This document shows positions 9,668 to 18,639 of a DNA stretch of 64,000 nucleotides, in pieces. How positions within the stretch are numbered: position 1 is the stretch's first letter; each line of letters opens with the position of its first letter. The stretch comes from Rhodocyclales bacterium (GTDB lineage: Bacteria; Pseudomonadota; Gammaproteobacteria; Burkholderiales; Rhodocyclaceae): the NCBI GenBank assembly GCA_016183655.1, contig JACPEH010000020.1:62001-126000 (forward strand), in the 5' to 3' direction. The translations under genes and the position numbers were made by a program. Under the pieces are notes generated by a model, which ran no database searches, had not been told where the DNA came from, and worked only from the letters and a program-made list of their open reading frames with translations.

Positions 9668-10374
9668 CAGGCCGCCTGCCGTTCCTGCCGCAAGGGCGCG
9701 GCGGCAAAGCCGGCGGCGAAGTCGGCGAGTGCGAGCAGCGTCGCGCCCGCGTCGCCCTTGACCAGCAGGCGTCCGGGGCGGCCGGCCAGCTCGCGCCAGG
9801 CGGTGGCGTGGCCGCGCGCGTTGCGGATTTCGCCGTCGACACGCAAGCCGCAGCCGCTGGCGAATTCCGCCAACGCGGCGCAGGCGGCCAGTGCCGCGTT
9901 CCAGTCGGTCGGGGCGAGCAGCAGATCGAGGTCGGAGTCGTCGCCGAGGCAGGCCTCGCCGGTGGACACCTGGATCGCCGCCGAGCCGTAGACCCGCGGC
10001 GCGCAGGCCGCTACTGCCGCCATCGATTGCAGGGCCAGCAGCGCCGGCTGCCAGCGGAGCGGCAGCGCCGGCGCGGCATCGGCAAGCGCCGGCGGCGGCG
10101 TCAGTGCCTGCACGCTTCGTCGCGGGATAAAAAAAGCCAGCCGTCGCTTGCCCTGCGCCGGCGGCAGCGCCAGCCCGAGGCGCAGTTCGGTGGGAGCCTC
10201 CACCCCCGCCGGCTGACTGGTGACGATCAAGGGATGGCCGCGCCGCAGCCAGTCGGCAAGCAGAGCCTGCGCCTCGCGCTCGGCGATGCAGGCCGGGGCG
10301 GCCAGGCGCGCCGCCCCGGCCGCATCGCGGTCCAGCCAGGCCAGATCGTGGCGGGCAGGGACGCGCTCAGGCAT
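9667..10374 (-). CDS. mdcG: Phosphoribosyl-dephospho-CoA transferase (holo-ACP synthase of malonate decarboxylase)
   Basis: This 235-residue protein has the nucleotidyltransferase-like motif GSAAIQVSTG...DDSDLDLLL in its centre, where paired Asp residues bind metal. MdcG attaches the prosthetic group made by MdcB to a serine of MdcC. It overlaps mdcE by 8 nt and mdcB by 1 nt, so these genes form a tightly packed unit. Confidence 0.92.
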   Translation of the reverse strand: MPERVPARHDLAWLDRDAAGAARLAAPACIAEREAQALLADWLRRGHPLIVTSQPAGVEAPTELRLGLALPPAQGKRRLAFFIPRRSVQALTPPPALADAAPALPLRWQPALLALQSMAAVAACAPRVYGSAAIQVSTGEACLGDDSDLDLLLAPTDWNAALAACAALAEFASGCGLRVDGEIRNARGHATAWRELAGRPGRLLVKGDAGATLLALADFAAGFAAAPLRQERQAA

Positions 10375-11083
10375 GGGCGCGCACCCGTTCGGCGACGGTT
10401 TCGGCGCACTGCCGGCCGCCGCGCTCGCGTCCGAGCGCCGACCGCCGGTCGTCCTCGAGCGGCCGGTGCAAGGCAGTGCCCAGGCAGGCCGCCAGGTCGC
10501 CCTGCCAGACCTCGAGCAAGTGTCCCATGCGCCGGTAGTTGGCGACGCCGGGCGAGAACACCGGCGACTGCTGCGCCAACGCCTCCAGCCGTTCGAGCGG
10601 GATCTTGGTGATGCGCGCCATCGCCGGCAGGTTCATCACCTTGATCTCGGCGTCGGCCAGCGCATAGCAGGCGTCGGCCATCATGCCGGTGGTCAGGTAG
10701 CCGCCGCTCACGGCCTGGCCATAGACCAGGCTGAGGATGCGGTGGCCGCGGCTGCGGGCGATCTCGACGCACTTGGCGAGATGCGCCATGTAGCCGTTCA
10801 AGCCGAGCAGCTCGTCGCGCCGGCGCAGGCGCTGGCCTTGCGTGTCGAGCAGGAAGAGGATGGCCCGGCCGGGATGCCGGCGCATGGTGTCGAGCACCGC
10901 GCCGGCCATCGCCAGTGCCAGGTCGACCCCGACCTCGGCGGCGCCGGCGGTGCCGATCACCTGCACGGTCTCGGCGCCGGCTTCGGTGCCAACCTCGCCG
11001 CTGCCGAGGAAGAAATTCTCGGCCGATTGCGTCGGCTTCCAGGTCTTGCCGAAAAGCTGTGGCAGCAGTTGTTCGCGGTTCAT
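10367..11083 (-). CDS. mdcE: Malonate decarboxylase gamma subunit
   Basis: This 238-residue carboxyltransferase-like subunit has LFLLDTQGQRLRRRDELLGLNGYMAHLAKC and QAVSGGYLTTGMMADACYAL, matching MdcE. With MdcD it forms the decarboxylase part that removes CO2 from malonyl-S-carrier to give acetyl-S-carrier. Its start overlaps the mdcD stop by 4 nt and its end overlaps mdcG by 8 nt. It is soluble and cytoplasmic. Confidence 0.93.
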   Translation of the reverse strand: MNREQLLPQLFGKTWKPTQSAENFFLGSGEVGTEAGAETVQVIGTAGAAEVGVDLALAMAGAVLDTMRRHPGRAILFLLDTQGQRLRRRDELLGLNGYMAHLAKCVEIARSRGHRILSLVYGQAVSGGYLTTGMMADACYALADAEIKVMNLPAMARITKIPLERLEALAQQSPVFSPGVANYRRMGHLLEVWQGDLAACLGTALHRPLEDDRRSALGRERGGRQCAETVAERVRAHA

Positions 11084-11964
11084 GGCGCGCTCCGGCAGCC
11101 GTCGGCGACGGCGAGGAATTGGTCTAGCGGCAGCAACGGCACCTCGGCGGGGTTGTCGACGCCGAGGCGTTGCCAGATCTCCGGCGCGTCGTCGCAGTCG
11201 GCGAAGCGCTGCCAGCGCTGCTGCAGCCGGGCGTGTTCGCGCTCGACGGCGGCCAGCGTCAGGCCGGCTTCGCTGTCGAGCAGGTCGGCCGCGGCGGCAC
11301 GGAACTGGTCGACATCGTCCTCGACCAGGCGGTCGGCCTCGCCGAGCAGGTAGCGGTGCTTGCCGCCGGTGACGCGCCAGACCAGCGCGCGGTCGCGCGA
11401 GTCGAACTCTTCGACGCCGCGCGCGGTCTCGATCACTTCCGGTCCGGACATCGCCAGCCGGCCTTCCTCGGACATCACCAGCCGGTCGCAGCAGCGCGCG
11501 ATCAGGCCGGTGCCGCCGAAGCAGCCGCCGGCGCCGCCGATCAGGCCGAGACAGCGGACGCCGTCGCGGCGTGCGCGCAGGATCGCGCGGATCAGCTCGG
11601 AGACGGCGACCAGCCCGGCGTTGGCCTCGTGCAGGCGGACGCCGCCGGAGTCGAAGAGGAACAGCAGCGCCGCCGGTCTTTCGGTGCGGGCGCGCTCGAT
11701 CAGTCCGAGCAGCTTGGCACCGTGCACCTCGCCGATGGCTCCGCCGAGGAAGCCGCCTTCCTGCGCCGCCACCAGTACCGGTCGCCCGGCCAGCGTCGCG
11801 CGGCCGACGACGACGCCGTCGTCGAAGGCCACCGGCTGGTCGAGCTGGGCCAGGTGCGGGCTGGTGACGCGCGCCGCCGGCGGCACGAATTCGTGGAAGC
11901 TGCCGGCGTCGACGACGCCCGCCAGGCGTTCGCGCGCCGAGGCTTCGTAATAGCTCCTAGACAT
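11080..11964 (-). CDS. mdcD: Malonate decarboxylase beta subunit
   Basis: This 294-residue protein starts MSRSYYEASARERLAGVVDA; the open frame continues upstream through mdcC, but this start sits 8 nt inside the mdcC 3' end and yields the usual family length. It has the crotonase/carboxyltransferase fold with FLFDSGGVRLHEANAGL and GLIGGAGGCFGGTGLIA, typical of MdcD. It pairs with MdcE to decarboxylate malonyl-S-carrier. The gene order C-D-E matches known malonate decarboxylases. Confidence 0.94.
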   Translation of the reverse strand: MSRSYYEASARERLAGVVDAGSFHEFVPPAARVTSPHLAQLDQPVAFDDGVVVGRATLAGRPVLVAAQEGGFLGGAIGEVHGAKLLGLIERARTERPAALLFLFDSGGVRLHEANAGLVAVSELIRAILRARRDGVRCLGLIGGAGGCFGGTGLIARCCDRLVMSEEGRLAMSGPEVIETARGVEEFDSRDRALVWRVTGGKHRYLLGEADRLVEDDVDQFRAAAADLLDSEAGLTLAAVEREHARLQQRWQRFADCDDAPEIWQRLGVDNPAEVPLLPLDQFLAVADGCRSAP

Positions 11965-12274
11965 TGGCCGACTCCTCCCAGGCCTCGATCGCCTGGTCGA
12001 GGCGCAGGCTGACCACCGCCGGTGTCGCGCCGACGTCGTTGATTTCGATCTGCAGGCCGCCGGCCGCGGCGCGCGCGGCGAAATCGGCGACCACCGCGGT
12101 CCAGATCGGCGCGAAGCCGTGCGCCGAGGTCTTGATGCTGATCCGGCAGCGGTCGGCCGGGGGGCCGCCCTCAAGCAGCAACTCGCAGTTGCCCGAGCCG
12201 ACGACGCCGACCAGCAGCGGCTCGCGCCGGTGCGGCTGCGGCCGGCTGGGGAGTTCATAGTCGAGGTGTTCCAT
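11957..12274 (-). CDS. mdcC: Malonate decarboxylase delta subunit (acyl carrier protein)
   Basis: This small 105-residue protein matches the MdcC carrier: the segment LVGVVGSGNCELLLE contains the serine (about Ser27) expected to carry phosphoribosyl-dephospho-CoA, and the C-terminus reads DVGATPAVVSLRLDQAIEAWE. Two adjacent ATGs exist; the second (12274) is 7 nt from AAGGA and was chosen. It follows mdcA by 10 nt and overlaps mdcD by 8 nt. Confidence 0.92.
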   Translation of the reverse strand: MEHLDYELPSRPQPHRREPLLVGVVGSGNCELLLEGGPPADRCRISIKTSAHGFAPIWTAVVADFAARAAAGGLQIEINDVGATPAVVSLRLDQAIEAWEESANV

Positions 12275-12284
12275 CATCGATTCC

Positions 12285-13955
12285 TTACCAGTTGCGGAAG
12301 CGGCTGGGCGGGTTGTACAGCCCGCCCGAGGCATGCACCAGGTCCTTCACCGAGCGCGCCGCGAGCAGATCGCGGCTTGCCATCCGGCGCGCGATGCCGA
12401 GATCCTCGGCGCGACGGATGACGCCGCGCGCGCGCAGTTCCTCGACCTTGGCGCGGTCGCGGCCGAGGCCGACTTCGGTGTAGCCGGCGACGCCGCGGAT
12501 GGCCTGCTCGCGCTCGGCGAGGTCGCGGCACAGCAGCAGGTTGGCGATGCCTTCCTCGGTGACGATGTGCGTGACGTCGTCGCCGTAGATCATCACCGGC
12601 GGATTGGCGAGCCCCATCGGCGCGGCCAGGTCCCAGGCGTCGAGGCGCTCGACGAAGGCCGGCGCCATGTGCTCGCGGAAGGTCTCGACCATCTGCACCA
12701 CCAGCTTGCGTCCGCGCGGCATCGCCGCTGCCCCGTGCTGCGCGCCTTGCGCCGCCTCGGTGCCGGCTTTCAGCCAGGCGGCGCTCTCGTGGCGGCGGCC
12801 GCGTGCGTCGGCGCCCATGTTCGGCGCACCGCCGAAGCCGGTGATGCGGCCCTTGGTCGCGGTCGAGCTGTTGCCGGCGAGGTCGATCTGCAGCGTCGAA
12901 CCGATGAACAGGTCGCAGGCGTAGTGGCCGGCGGCCTGGCAGAAGGCGCGGTTGGAGCGCAGCGAACCGTCGGCGCCGGTGAAGAAGACGTCGGGCCGGG
13001 CGGCGACGTAGCGCTCCATGCCGAGCTCGGAGCCGAAGCTGTGCACCGACTGCACGAAGCCGGCCTCGATCGCCGGGATCAGCGCCGGGTGCGGATTCAA
13101 GGCCCAGTGCGTGCAGACCTTGCCCTTCAGTCCAAGCGATTCCCCGTAGGTCGGCAGCAGCAGCTCGATTGCCGCGGTGTCGAAGCCGATGCCGTGGTTG
13201 AGGCTTTTGACGCCGTACTCGGCGTAGATGCCCTTGATCACCAGCATCGCCATCAGCACCTGAATCTCGGAGATCAGCGCCGGGTCGCGGGTGAACAGCG
13301 GTTCGATGTAGTTCGGCTTGGGCGCGACGACGACGTAATTGACCCAGCCGGCCGGGATGTCGACGCGCGGCAGGGTCTGCCGCCGCTCGTTGACCTGGGC
13401 GATGACGATGCCGTTCTTGAAGGCAGTGGCCTCGACGATCGCCGGCGTGTCCTCGGTGTTCGGCCCGGTGTACAGGTTGCCCTCGTCGTCGACCGCTTCG
13501 GCGGCGATCAGCGCGACGTTCGGCGTCAGGTCGACGAAGTAGCGCGCGAACAGTTCGAGGTAGGTGTGGATGGCGTTGATCCTGATCTTGCCGTCGCCGA
13601 CCAGCGCCGCCAGGCGCGTGCCCTGCGGGCCGGAGAACGAGAAGTCGAGCTCGCGGGCGATGCCCTGCTCGAACAGCGCGACATGCTCGGCCAGTGCGAC
13701 CACCGACTGCACCAGATGCAGGTCGTGCACGCGCTGCGGGTCGACCTTGGCCAGCGCCCGGGCCAGGAAGTCGGCCTGCTTCTGGTTGTTGCCTTCGAGG
13801 CAGACGCGGTCGCCCGGTTCGATCACCGTTTCGAGCAGTTGAACGACCCGCTCGGCCGGCACGTTCTTGTCGAGGCCGAGCGCCTTCGCCCTTGCCAGGC
13901 GGCCGTCCCGGCGCCGGCGCAGGCTGTCCCAGGGGAGGTGCAGGGGAGCATTCAT
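12285..13955 (-). CDS. mdcA: Malonate decarboxylase alpha subunit (acetyl-S-ACP:malonate ACP transferase)
   Basis: This 556-residue protein begins MNAPLHLPWDSLRRRRDGRL, with AAGGA 9 nt upstream; an earlier in-frame start lacks a ribosome site. It is a CoA-transferase-like subunit (LEGNNQKQADFLARALAKVD, NHGIGFDTAAIELLLPTYGE, STATKGRITGFGGAPNMG). MdcA swaps the acetyl group on the carrier for malonate, starting each catalytic round. It is the first mdc gene, 19 nt after dctM, so transport and decarboxylation genes are probably cotranscribed. Confidence 0.95.
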   Translation of the reverse strand: MNAPLHLPWDSLRRRRDGRLARAKALGLDKNVPAERVVQLLETVIEPGDRVCLEGNNQKQADFLARALAKVDPQRVHDLHLVQSVVALAEHVALFEQGIARELDFSFSGPQGTRLAALVGDGKIRINAIHTYLELFARYFVDLTPNVALIAAEAVDDEGNLYTGPNTEDTPAIVEATAFKNGIVIAQVNERRQTLPRVDIPAGWVNYVVVAPKPNYIEPLFTRDPALISEIQVLMAMLVIKGIYAEYGVKSLNHGIGFDTAAIELLLPTYGESLGLKGKVCTHWALNPHPALIPAIEAGFVQSVHSFGSELGMERYVAARPDVFFTGADGSLRSNRAFCQAAGHYACDLFIGSTLQIDLAGNSSTATKGRITGFGGAPNMGADARGRRHESAAWLKAGTEAAQGAQHGAAAMPRGRKLVVQMVETFREHMAPAFVERLDAWDLAAPMGLANPPVMIYGDDVTHIVTEEGIANLLLCRDLAEREQAIRGVAGYTEVGLGRDRAKVEELRARGVIRRAEDLGIARRMASRDLLAARSVKDLVHASGGLYNPPSRFRNW

Positions 13956-13974
13956 GATGACCGTTCCTTTCGCC

Positions 13975-15315
13975 TCAGGCACCGCTGTACTGCGACGGCA
14001 GCCAGGTCGCAATTTCCGGAAAGAGGCAGAGCAGGACGATGCCGAGCACCATCAGCAGCAGGAAGGGGATGGTCCCCCACATGATTTCCTTGAGCTTGAT
14101 GTCCGGTGCGATGCCGTTGATCACGAACAGGTTGAGACCGACGGGCGGGTGGATCAGTCCCATCTCCATGAGGATGGTCATGATCACGCCGAACCAGATC
14201 AGGTCGATGCCGAGCGCCTTCAGGGCGGGAAGAATGATCGGGGTGACCATCAGGATGATCGCCACCGGCGGCAGGAAGAAGCCGAGCACGATGAGCAGGA
14301 TGTTCACCCAGAAGAAGAATTCCCACTTGCCGAGCTCCAGCGAGATCATCCAGGCCGCGGCCGACTGCGTGATGTGCAGGTAGCTCATCACATACGTGTA
14401 GAGGAAGGACATGGCGATGATCAGCATGATCATCGACGATTCGCGTGCGGTGCCGGAGAGGATCACCTTGAGATCGTTCCAGCGCCAGCAGCCGTAGATG
14501 CTCATGACCATCAGCAGCGCGCCGAAGGCGCCGATGCCGGCAACTTCCGATGGGGTGGCCCAGCCGCCGTAGAGCGCCACCATGACGATCAGGATCAGGC
14601 CCAGGAAAGGGGTTAGGCGGGGCAGCGTCTCCAGCCGGTCGCGCCAACTGAAGGATTCCTCCCGCGGCAGGGCGGCGGCCGATGCGGCGACGCCGGCGAG
14701 CTTTTCCTGCTTCTCGCGCCACGACTTGAAGATGACCCAGACGGCGAACAGCACGGTGAGCAGCAGGCCGGGACCGACGCCGGCCATGAACAGCTTGCCG
14801 ATCGACTGCTCGGTGGCCAGGCCGTAGAGGATCAGCGTCAGCGACGGCGGGATGAGGATTCCCAGCGTGCCGCCGGCGGCGATCAGGCCGGTGGCGAGGC
14901 GCTCCGAATAGCCGCGCTTGCGCATTTCCGGAATCCCCGAGGAACCGATCGCCGAGCAGGTGGCCGGCGAGGAGCCGCACATCGCCGCGAACACCGAGCA
15001 GGCCAGTGTGTTGGCCAGGCCGAGTCCGCCCGGCACCTTGTACAGCCAGCGATTGAGGGAGTTGTAGAGATCCGCGCCGGCGCGCGACTTGCCGATGGCG
15101 GCTCCCATCATGATGAACAGCGGAATGGTGAGCAGGGTGAAGCTGTTCAGTTCGGAAAAGATCGTCTCGGCGACGATCGACAGTTGCGCCGCCGGCATGA
15201 AGAAATACATGAAGATCAGGGCGACCGAGCCGACGGCAAAGGCGATCGGCATTCCCGAAAAAAGAAAGCCGAAGGTGGCGGCTGCATAGAGCAGGCCGAG
15301 TTGTGCGACGCTCAT
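13975..15315 (-). CDS. dctM: TRAP transporter large permease (DctM), predicted malonate importer
   Basis: This 446-residue, strongly hydrophobic protein has about 12 membrane segments and the DctM signatures [36 protein letters not shown] and [17 protein letters not shown]. It is the sodium-coupled translocation subunit of a tripartite ATP-independent periplasmic transporter. The ATG overlaps the dctQ stop by 4 nt and has GGGAGGA upstream. Its direct linkage to mdcA, and the lack of an MdcF-type or MadLM-type carrier here, point to malonate as substrate. Rhizobial MatPQM is a precedent for a malonate TRAP system. Confidence 0.92.
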   Translation of the reverse strand: MSVAQLGLLYAAATFGFLFSGMPIAFAVGSVALIFMYFFMPAAQLSIVAETIFSELNSFTLLTIPLFIMMGAAIGKSRAGADLYNSLNRWLYKVPGGLGLANTLACSVFAAMCGSSPATCSAIGSSGIPEMRKRGYSERLATGLIAAGGTLGILIPPSLTLILYGLATEQSIGKLFMAGVGPGLLLTVLFAVWVIFKSWREKQEKLAGVAASAAALPREESFSWRDRLETLPRLTPFLGLILIVMVALYGGWATPSEVAGIGAFGALLMVMSIYGCWRWNDLKVILSGTARESSMIMLIIAMSFLYTYVMSYLHITQSAAAWMISLELGKWEFFFWVNILLIVLGFFLPPVAIILMVTPIILPALKALGIDLIWFGVIMTILMEMGLIHPPVGLNLFVINGIAPDIKLKEIMWGTIPFLLLMVLGIVLLCLFPEIATWLPSQYSGA

Positions 15316-15896
15316 TTCGATCCTCCCGATTCAACGTGCTGGATACTCTCGATGGCGAGCTGGAGGTCGGCATCGTGCTGCGGCGGCGGACGATGCGAAC
15401 GCATCGCTTCGGGCAGCGAGTCCTCGATGAACTGCACCAGCACCTGCAGCGACAGCGAAGTCATGCCGACGGCCATGGTGGCGAATACCGGCCACATCTT
15501 CGGCGACCACGACGAGTCGCTCATGCGGCCCTCGTCCCAGGCTTCGTAGAAGAGGTGCCAGCAGTGCCAGGCGATGAAGGCGCAGAACAGGAAGGAGAGC
15601 AGGTCGGAAAACGCCATGCGCCACTGCGTCCAGCTTTGGGGCGTGATTTCATCGAGGATTTCGATCGTCACGTGGCCGCGGTTGAGCTGGGTATGGGCCG
15701 CCGCCAGGAAGCTGGAGGCGATGAGCAGCATCACGCACAACTCGATTTCCCAGTCGGTCGGCCAGGCAAAGAAATAGCGGACGGCGACTTCGAAGACGAG
15801 AATGCAGGTTGCAATGACGATGAGAAAGGCCGAAAGATAACCGGTGGCGATGTTGAAGGCCTTGATCGCCCGGCTGATGAAGTATCCAGGACTCAT
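15312..15896 (-). CDS. dctQ: TRAP transporter small permease (DctQ)
   Basis: This 194-residue protein has four membrane segments and the DctQ core ([38 protein letters not shown]). It bridges the binding protein and the DctM channel. It overlaps dctM by 4 nt and lies 47 nt after dctP. The C-terminal 30 residues are hydrophilic and cytoplasmic. Confidence 0.9.
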   Translation of the reverse strand: MSPGYFISRAIKAFNIATGYLSAFLIVIATCILVFEVAVRYFFAWPTDWEIELCVMLLIASSFLAAAHTQLNRGHVTIEILDEITPQSWTQWRMAFSDLLSFLFCAFIAWHCWHLFYEAWDEGRMSDSSWSPKMWPVFATMAVGMTSLSLQVLVQFIEDSLPEAMRSHRPPPQHDADLQLAIESIQHVESGGSK

Positions 15897-15943
15897 GATT
15901 CACCTTGCAGGGAATGGGCCGGGCGGGCAGCCCGGCCGTGGGG

Positions 15944-16969
15944 TTACTTGACCGACAGCGCCATGTCGAGCAGGGCGCGGCCGTTCTTGATGTTCTCCGC
16001 GAAGTCCTTGAAGGCGGTCTGTTCGGCGACGGCGCGCCAGGCCATGAACGCCTTTTCGTCCATGTCCACGACCTTGGCACCGGCCTTGGCATAGACCTCG
16101 GCCATGCGCTGGTCGTCCTTCTTCGATTCCTCGATGCCGAACTTTTCCAGGCTGGCGCCGACTTCGCTGATGATCTTCTGCTGCTCCGGCGTCAGCGAAT
16201 CGTAGAGACTCTTCGAGATCAGCAGGGGCTCGAACATGAACCAGAAACTCCGGTCGCGCGCGCTGGTGACGAACTTGCTGAACTCCTGCAGGCGGAAGCT
16301 GATCAGCGAGGTGCTTGAGGTCAGCGCCGCATCGAGGACCCCGGATTGCATCGCGCTGTAGATCTCCGACGATGGCATGCCGGTGACGGCGGCGCCGGCG
16401 CCCTTCAGCATCTGGTCCATCTCCTTGCTGCCGCCGCGGAACTTCAGCCCCTTGGCCTCTTCGGGCACGGCCACGCTGCGCTTGGTCGAGGCAATGCCGC
16501 CGGCCTGCCAGACCCAGGTCACGATCTTGATGTTCTTGTCGCCGAGGATGCGGTCGAGTTCCTTGCCGATCGGTGCCGTTTTCCAGCGCATGCCCTGTTC
16601 GTAGCTGCTCACCAGCGTCGGCATCAGCGTGATGTTTACCTCCGGAATTTCACCGCCGCCATAGGCCAGCGGCACCAGGCTCATGTCCAGCGCGCTCTTG
16701 CGCAGGGCGCCGATCTGGCTATTGGTCTTCATCAGCGAACTGCCGGGATAGATCTCGAACTTCAGCGAGCCCTTGGACTGCTTTTCCACTTCGGCGGCGA
16801 AGCGGCGGACCAGGCGGTCGCGGAAGTCCCCGTCTTCCGAGCTGGCAGCGGGGAACTGGTGCGAGATCTTGATGACGCGCGGCGACTGGGCGTGCGCCGC
16901 GGGAATGGAAAAGGCCAGCGCGGTGGCCGCAACAGCCAGGGTGAAGCAGCGTTTCGTCTTGCAGATCAT
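15944..16969 (-). CDS. dctP: TRAP transporter periplasmic solute-binding protein (DctP), predicted malonate binder
   Basis: This 341-residue protein starts MICKTKRCFTLAVAA with GGAGG upstream; an earlier in-frame start has no such site. A Sec signal peptide ends at about AHA-QS. The mature part has DctP family features (KISHQFPAASSEDGD, GSSLMKTNSQIGALRKSALDM, FRGGSKEMDQMLKGAGA). It would capture the carboxylate in the periplasm and pass it to DctQM. It is the first gene of the malonate operon and faces the operator array and the divergent GntR gene. Confidence 0.92.
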   Translation of the reverse strand: MICKTKRCFTLAVAATALAFSIPAAHAQSPRVIKISHQFPAASSEDGDFRDRLVRRFAAEVEKQSKGSLKFEIYPGSSLMKTNSQIGALRKSALDMSLVPLAYGGGEIPEVNITLMPTLVSSYEQGMRWKTAPIGKELDRILGDKNIKIVTWVWQAGGIASTKRSVAVPEEAKGLKFRGGSKEMDQMLKGAGAAVTGMPSSEIYSAMQSGVLDAALTSSTSLISFRLQEFSKFVTSARDRSFWFMFEPLLISKSLYDSLTPEQQKIISEVGASLEKFGIEESKKDDQRMAEVYAKAGAKVVDMDEKAFMAWRAVAEQTAFKDFAENIKNGRALLDMALSVK

Positions 16970-17051
16970 GGATGTCTCCTCCTGATTGATCGGTCGAAAA
17001 CCAGTGACGGCAAGCTTGCGCACCCTGATATGATCCGTAGATCCAAGCTTT

Positions 17052-17124
17052 TTGTATTCAATGCAAGCCGTTGTGTATACAAGCTACCATAACTTGAATA
17101 CTAGTCAACGAATTTCGTATAATT
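17052..17124. promoter_or_regulatory. Phased operator array for the malonate regulator
   Basis: Three copies related to TTGTATACAA are present: TTGTATTCAA at 17052-17061, GTGTATACAA at 17073-17082 and TTGAATACTA at 17094-17103, matching 9, 9 and 8 of 10 positions. Their centres are exactly 21 bp apart. A weaker fourth copy, TCGTATAATT (17115-17124, 6 of 10), continues the same phase over the -10 box of the regulator gene. GntR regulators of malonate operons (MdcY, MatR) are known to bind TTGTATACAA-type sites, so assignment to the adjacent GntR protein is a well-supported inference. Confidence 0.7.
17094..17123 (+). promoter_or_regulatory. Promoter candidate of the malonate GntR gene
   Basis: TTGAAT (17094-17099), an 18-nt spacer and a perfect TATAAT (17118-17123) point to the regulator gene at 17156. 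Operator copies three and four overlap both boxes, so autorepression is expected. Confidence 0.6.
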
Positions 17125-17155
17125 GAATTGTTGCCATCTGAGGGCCGGATTCCCG

Positions 17156-17845
17156 ATGAACCATCCGCTGGAAATCAATGCCGTCGTTCCTCGCCAGTCG
17201 GAACGGCTGGGCGAGCTGATCGAGGAGCGCATCGTCACCGGCGTCTACCCGCCGGGTACGCGCCTGGACGAGCAGGAGCTGGCGAACACCTTCGGCGTCT
17301 CCCGCACGCCGGTGCGCGAAGCCCTGATCCAGCTGGCCTCGATCGGCCTGATCGAGATCCGTCCGCGACGCGGGGCGACCGTCCCCGAAATCGGGGCCGA
17401 CCGCGTCTGCGAAATGTTCGAGGTGATGGCCGAACTGGAGGCGATGTGCGGCCGGCTGGCGGCGCGGCGGATCACGCCGGCGGAGCAGGCGGCGCTGATG
17501 GAGGCGCACCTCGCCTGCGAGGCGGCACGCGATGCGAATGCCCCGGACGAGTACTACCAGCTAAACGAGGTTTTCCACCGGCGCATCTACGAGGCCAGCC
17601 ATAACGGTTTCCTCGTCGAGCAGGCGACGATGCTGCACCGCCGCCTGCGTCCCTATCGCCGCCTGCAGCTCCGGGTGCGCAACCGGATGGCGACGTCCTT
17701 CAACGAGCACCAGGCGATCGTCGACGCCATTGCCCGCGGCGACAGCGAGGAAGCGGAAGCCCGGTTGCGCTCGCACGTCACGGTGCAGGGAGAGCGCTTC
17801 GCCGACCTAGTGGCGACGCTGCGCGACTTCAACGCCGGCGTTTAG
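17156..17845 (+). CDS. GntR family (FCD) regulator, probable malonate-responsive repressor
   Basis: This 229-residue protein starts MNHPLEINAVVPRQSERLG with AGGG 11 nt upstream; a TTG 33 nt earlier overlaps the -10 box and was rejected. The winged helix (FGVSRTPVREALIQLASIGL, RPRRGATVPEI) and FCD ligand domain (YYQLNEVFHRRIYEASHN, SFNEHQAIVDAIARGD) are clear. It is divergent from the TRAP-mdc operon and adjoins an array of TTGTATACAA-like sites, the pattern known for MdcY/MatR. It most likely represses the operon until malonate or malonyl-CoA binds. Confidence 0.9.
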   Translation: MNHPLEINAVVPRQSERLGELIEERIVTGVYPPGTRLDEQELANTFGVSRTPVREALIQLASIGLIEIRPRRGATVPEIGADRVCEMFEVMAELEAMCGRLAARRITPAEQAALMEAHLACEAARDANAPDEYYQLNEVFHRRIYEASHNGFLVEQATMLHRRLRPYRRLQLRVRNRMATSFNEHQAIVDAIARGDSEEAEARLRSHVTVQGERFADLVATLRDFNAGV

Positions 17846-18639
17846 CCGATCAGCGTCCACAGCATTTTCGTCGCCAGCAGCGCGAGGAAGCCGCCGAAAG
17901 CCCGCTTCAGCCGCTTCACCGGCAGGCGGTGCGCCAGCCGGGCGCCGAACGGCGCGACCAGGATGCTCATCGAAACGATCGCGGCGAAGGCCGGCAGATG
18001 GATGTAGCCGAGTGACCAGGCGGGCAGGCCGGCGTCGCTCCAGCCGGCGAAGATGAAGCCGATCGCGCCGGCCAGTGCGATCGGGAAGCCGAGCGCCGCC
18101 GAAGTGCCGACGGCGTTGTGCATGACGACGTTGCAGAAGAGCATGAACGGGATCGACAGGAAGCCGCCGCCGGCGGCGACCAGGCTCGACACGACGCCGA
18201 TCGCGCCGCCGACGGCGAACAGCCCGGCCGGCCCCGGCAGCTGGCGGTGCGCCTTCGGCTTGAAGTCGAGCATCATCTGCGCCGCCGCGTAGTAGACGAT
18301 GACGACGAAGACGGCGGTGAGCGGCCGCGTCGGCACGATGCCGACCAACTGCGAGCCGGCCAGGGTGCCGAGCACCAGCCCCGGCGCCATCGCCCGTACG
18401 ATGTCCCAGCGCACGACGCCATGCGCATGGTGGGCGCGCATGCTGGAGATCGAGGTCAGCGTGATGTTGGCCATCGACGTGCCGAGCGCCAAATGCATCA
18501 CGTGCTCGTGCGGGATGCCCTGTGCGGTGAAGATCATGAACATGAAGGGCACCAGCGTCAGCCCGCCGCCGACGCCGAAGAGGCCGGCGACGAAACCGGC
18601 GAAGGCGCCGAGCGCCAGATAGAGCAGGATGAAGGTCAC
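17842..18639 (-). CDS. TauE/SafE family permease (second copy)
   Basis: This 265-residue membrane protein starts at GTG, with AAAGG upstream and a 4-nt GTGA overlap with the EVE-domain gene; longer in-frame starts would run deep into that gene. It has about eight membrane segments and the family motifs FVAGLFGVGGGLTLVPFMFM and SLVAAGGGFLSIPFMLF. It ends tail to tail with the GntR gene, overlapping it by 4 nt. It resembles the copy at 7025-7825 in length and layout. The anion it carries is not evident. Confidence 0.85.
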   Translation of the reverse strand: MTFILLYLALGAFAGFVAGLFGVGGGLTLVPFMFMIFTAQGIPHEHVMHLALGTSMANITLTSISSMRAHHAHGVVRWDIVRAMAPGLVLGTLAGSQLVGIVPTRPLTAVFVVIVYYAAAQMMLDFKPKAHRQLPGPAGLFAVGGAIGVVSSLVAAGGGFLSIPFMLFCNVVMHNAVGTSAALGFPIALAGAIGFIFAGWSDAGLPAWSLGYIHLPAFAAIVSMSILVAPFGARLAHRLPVKRLKRAFGGFLALLATKMLWTLIG

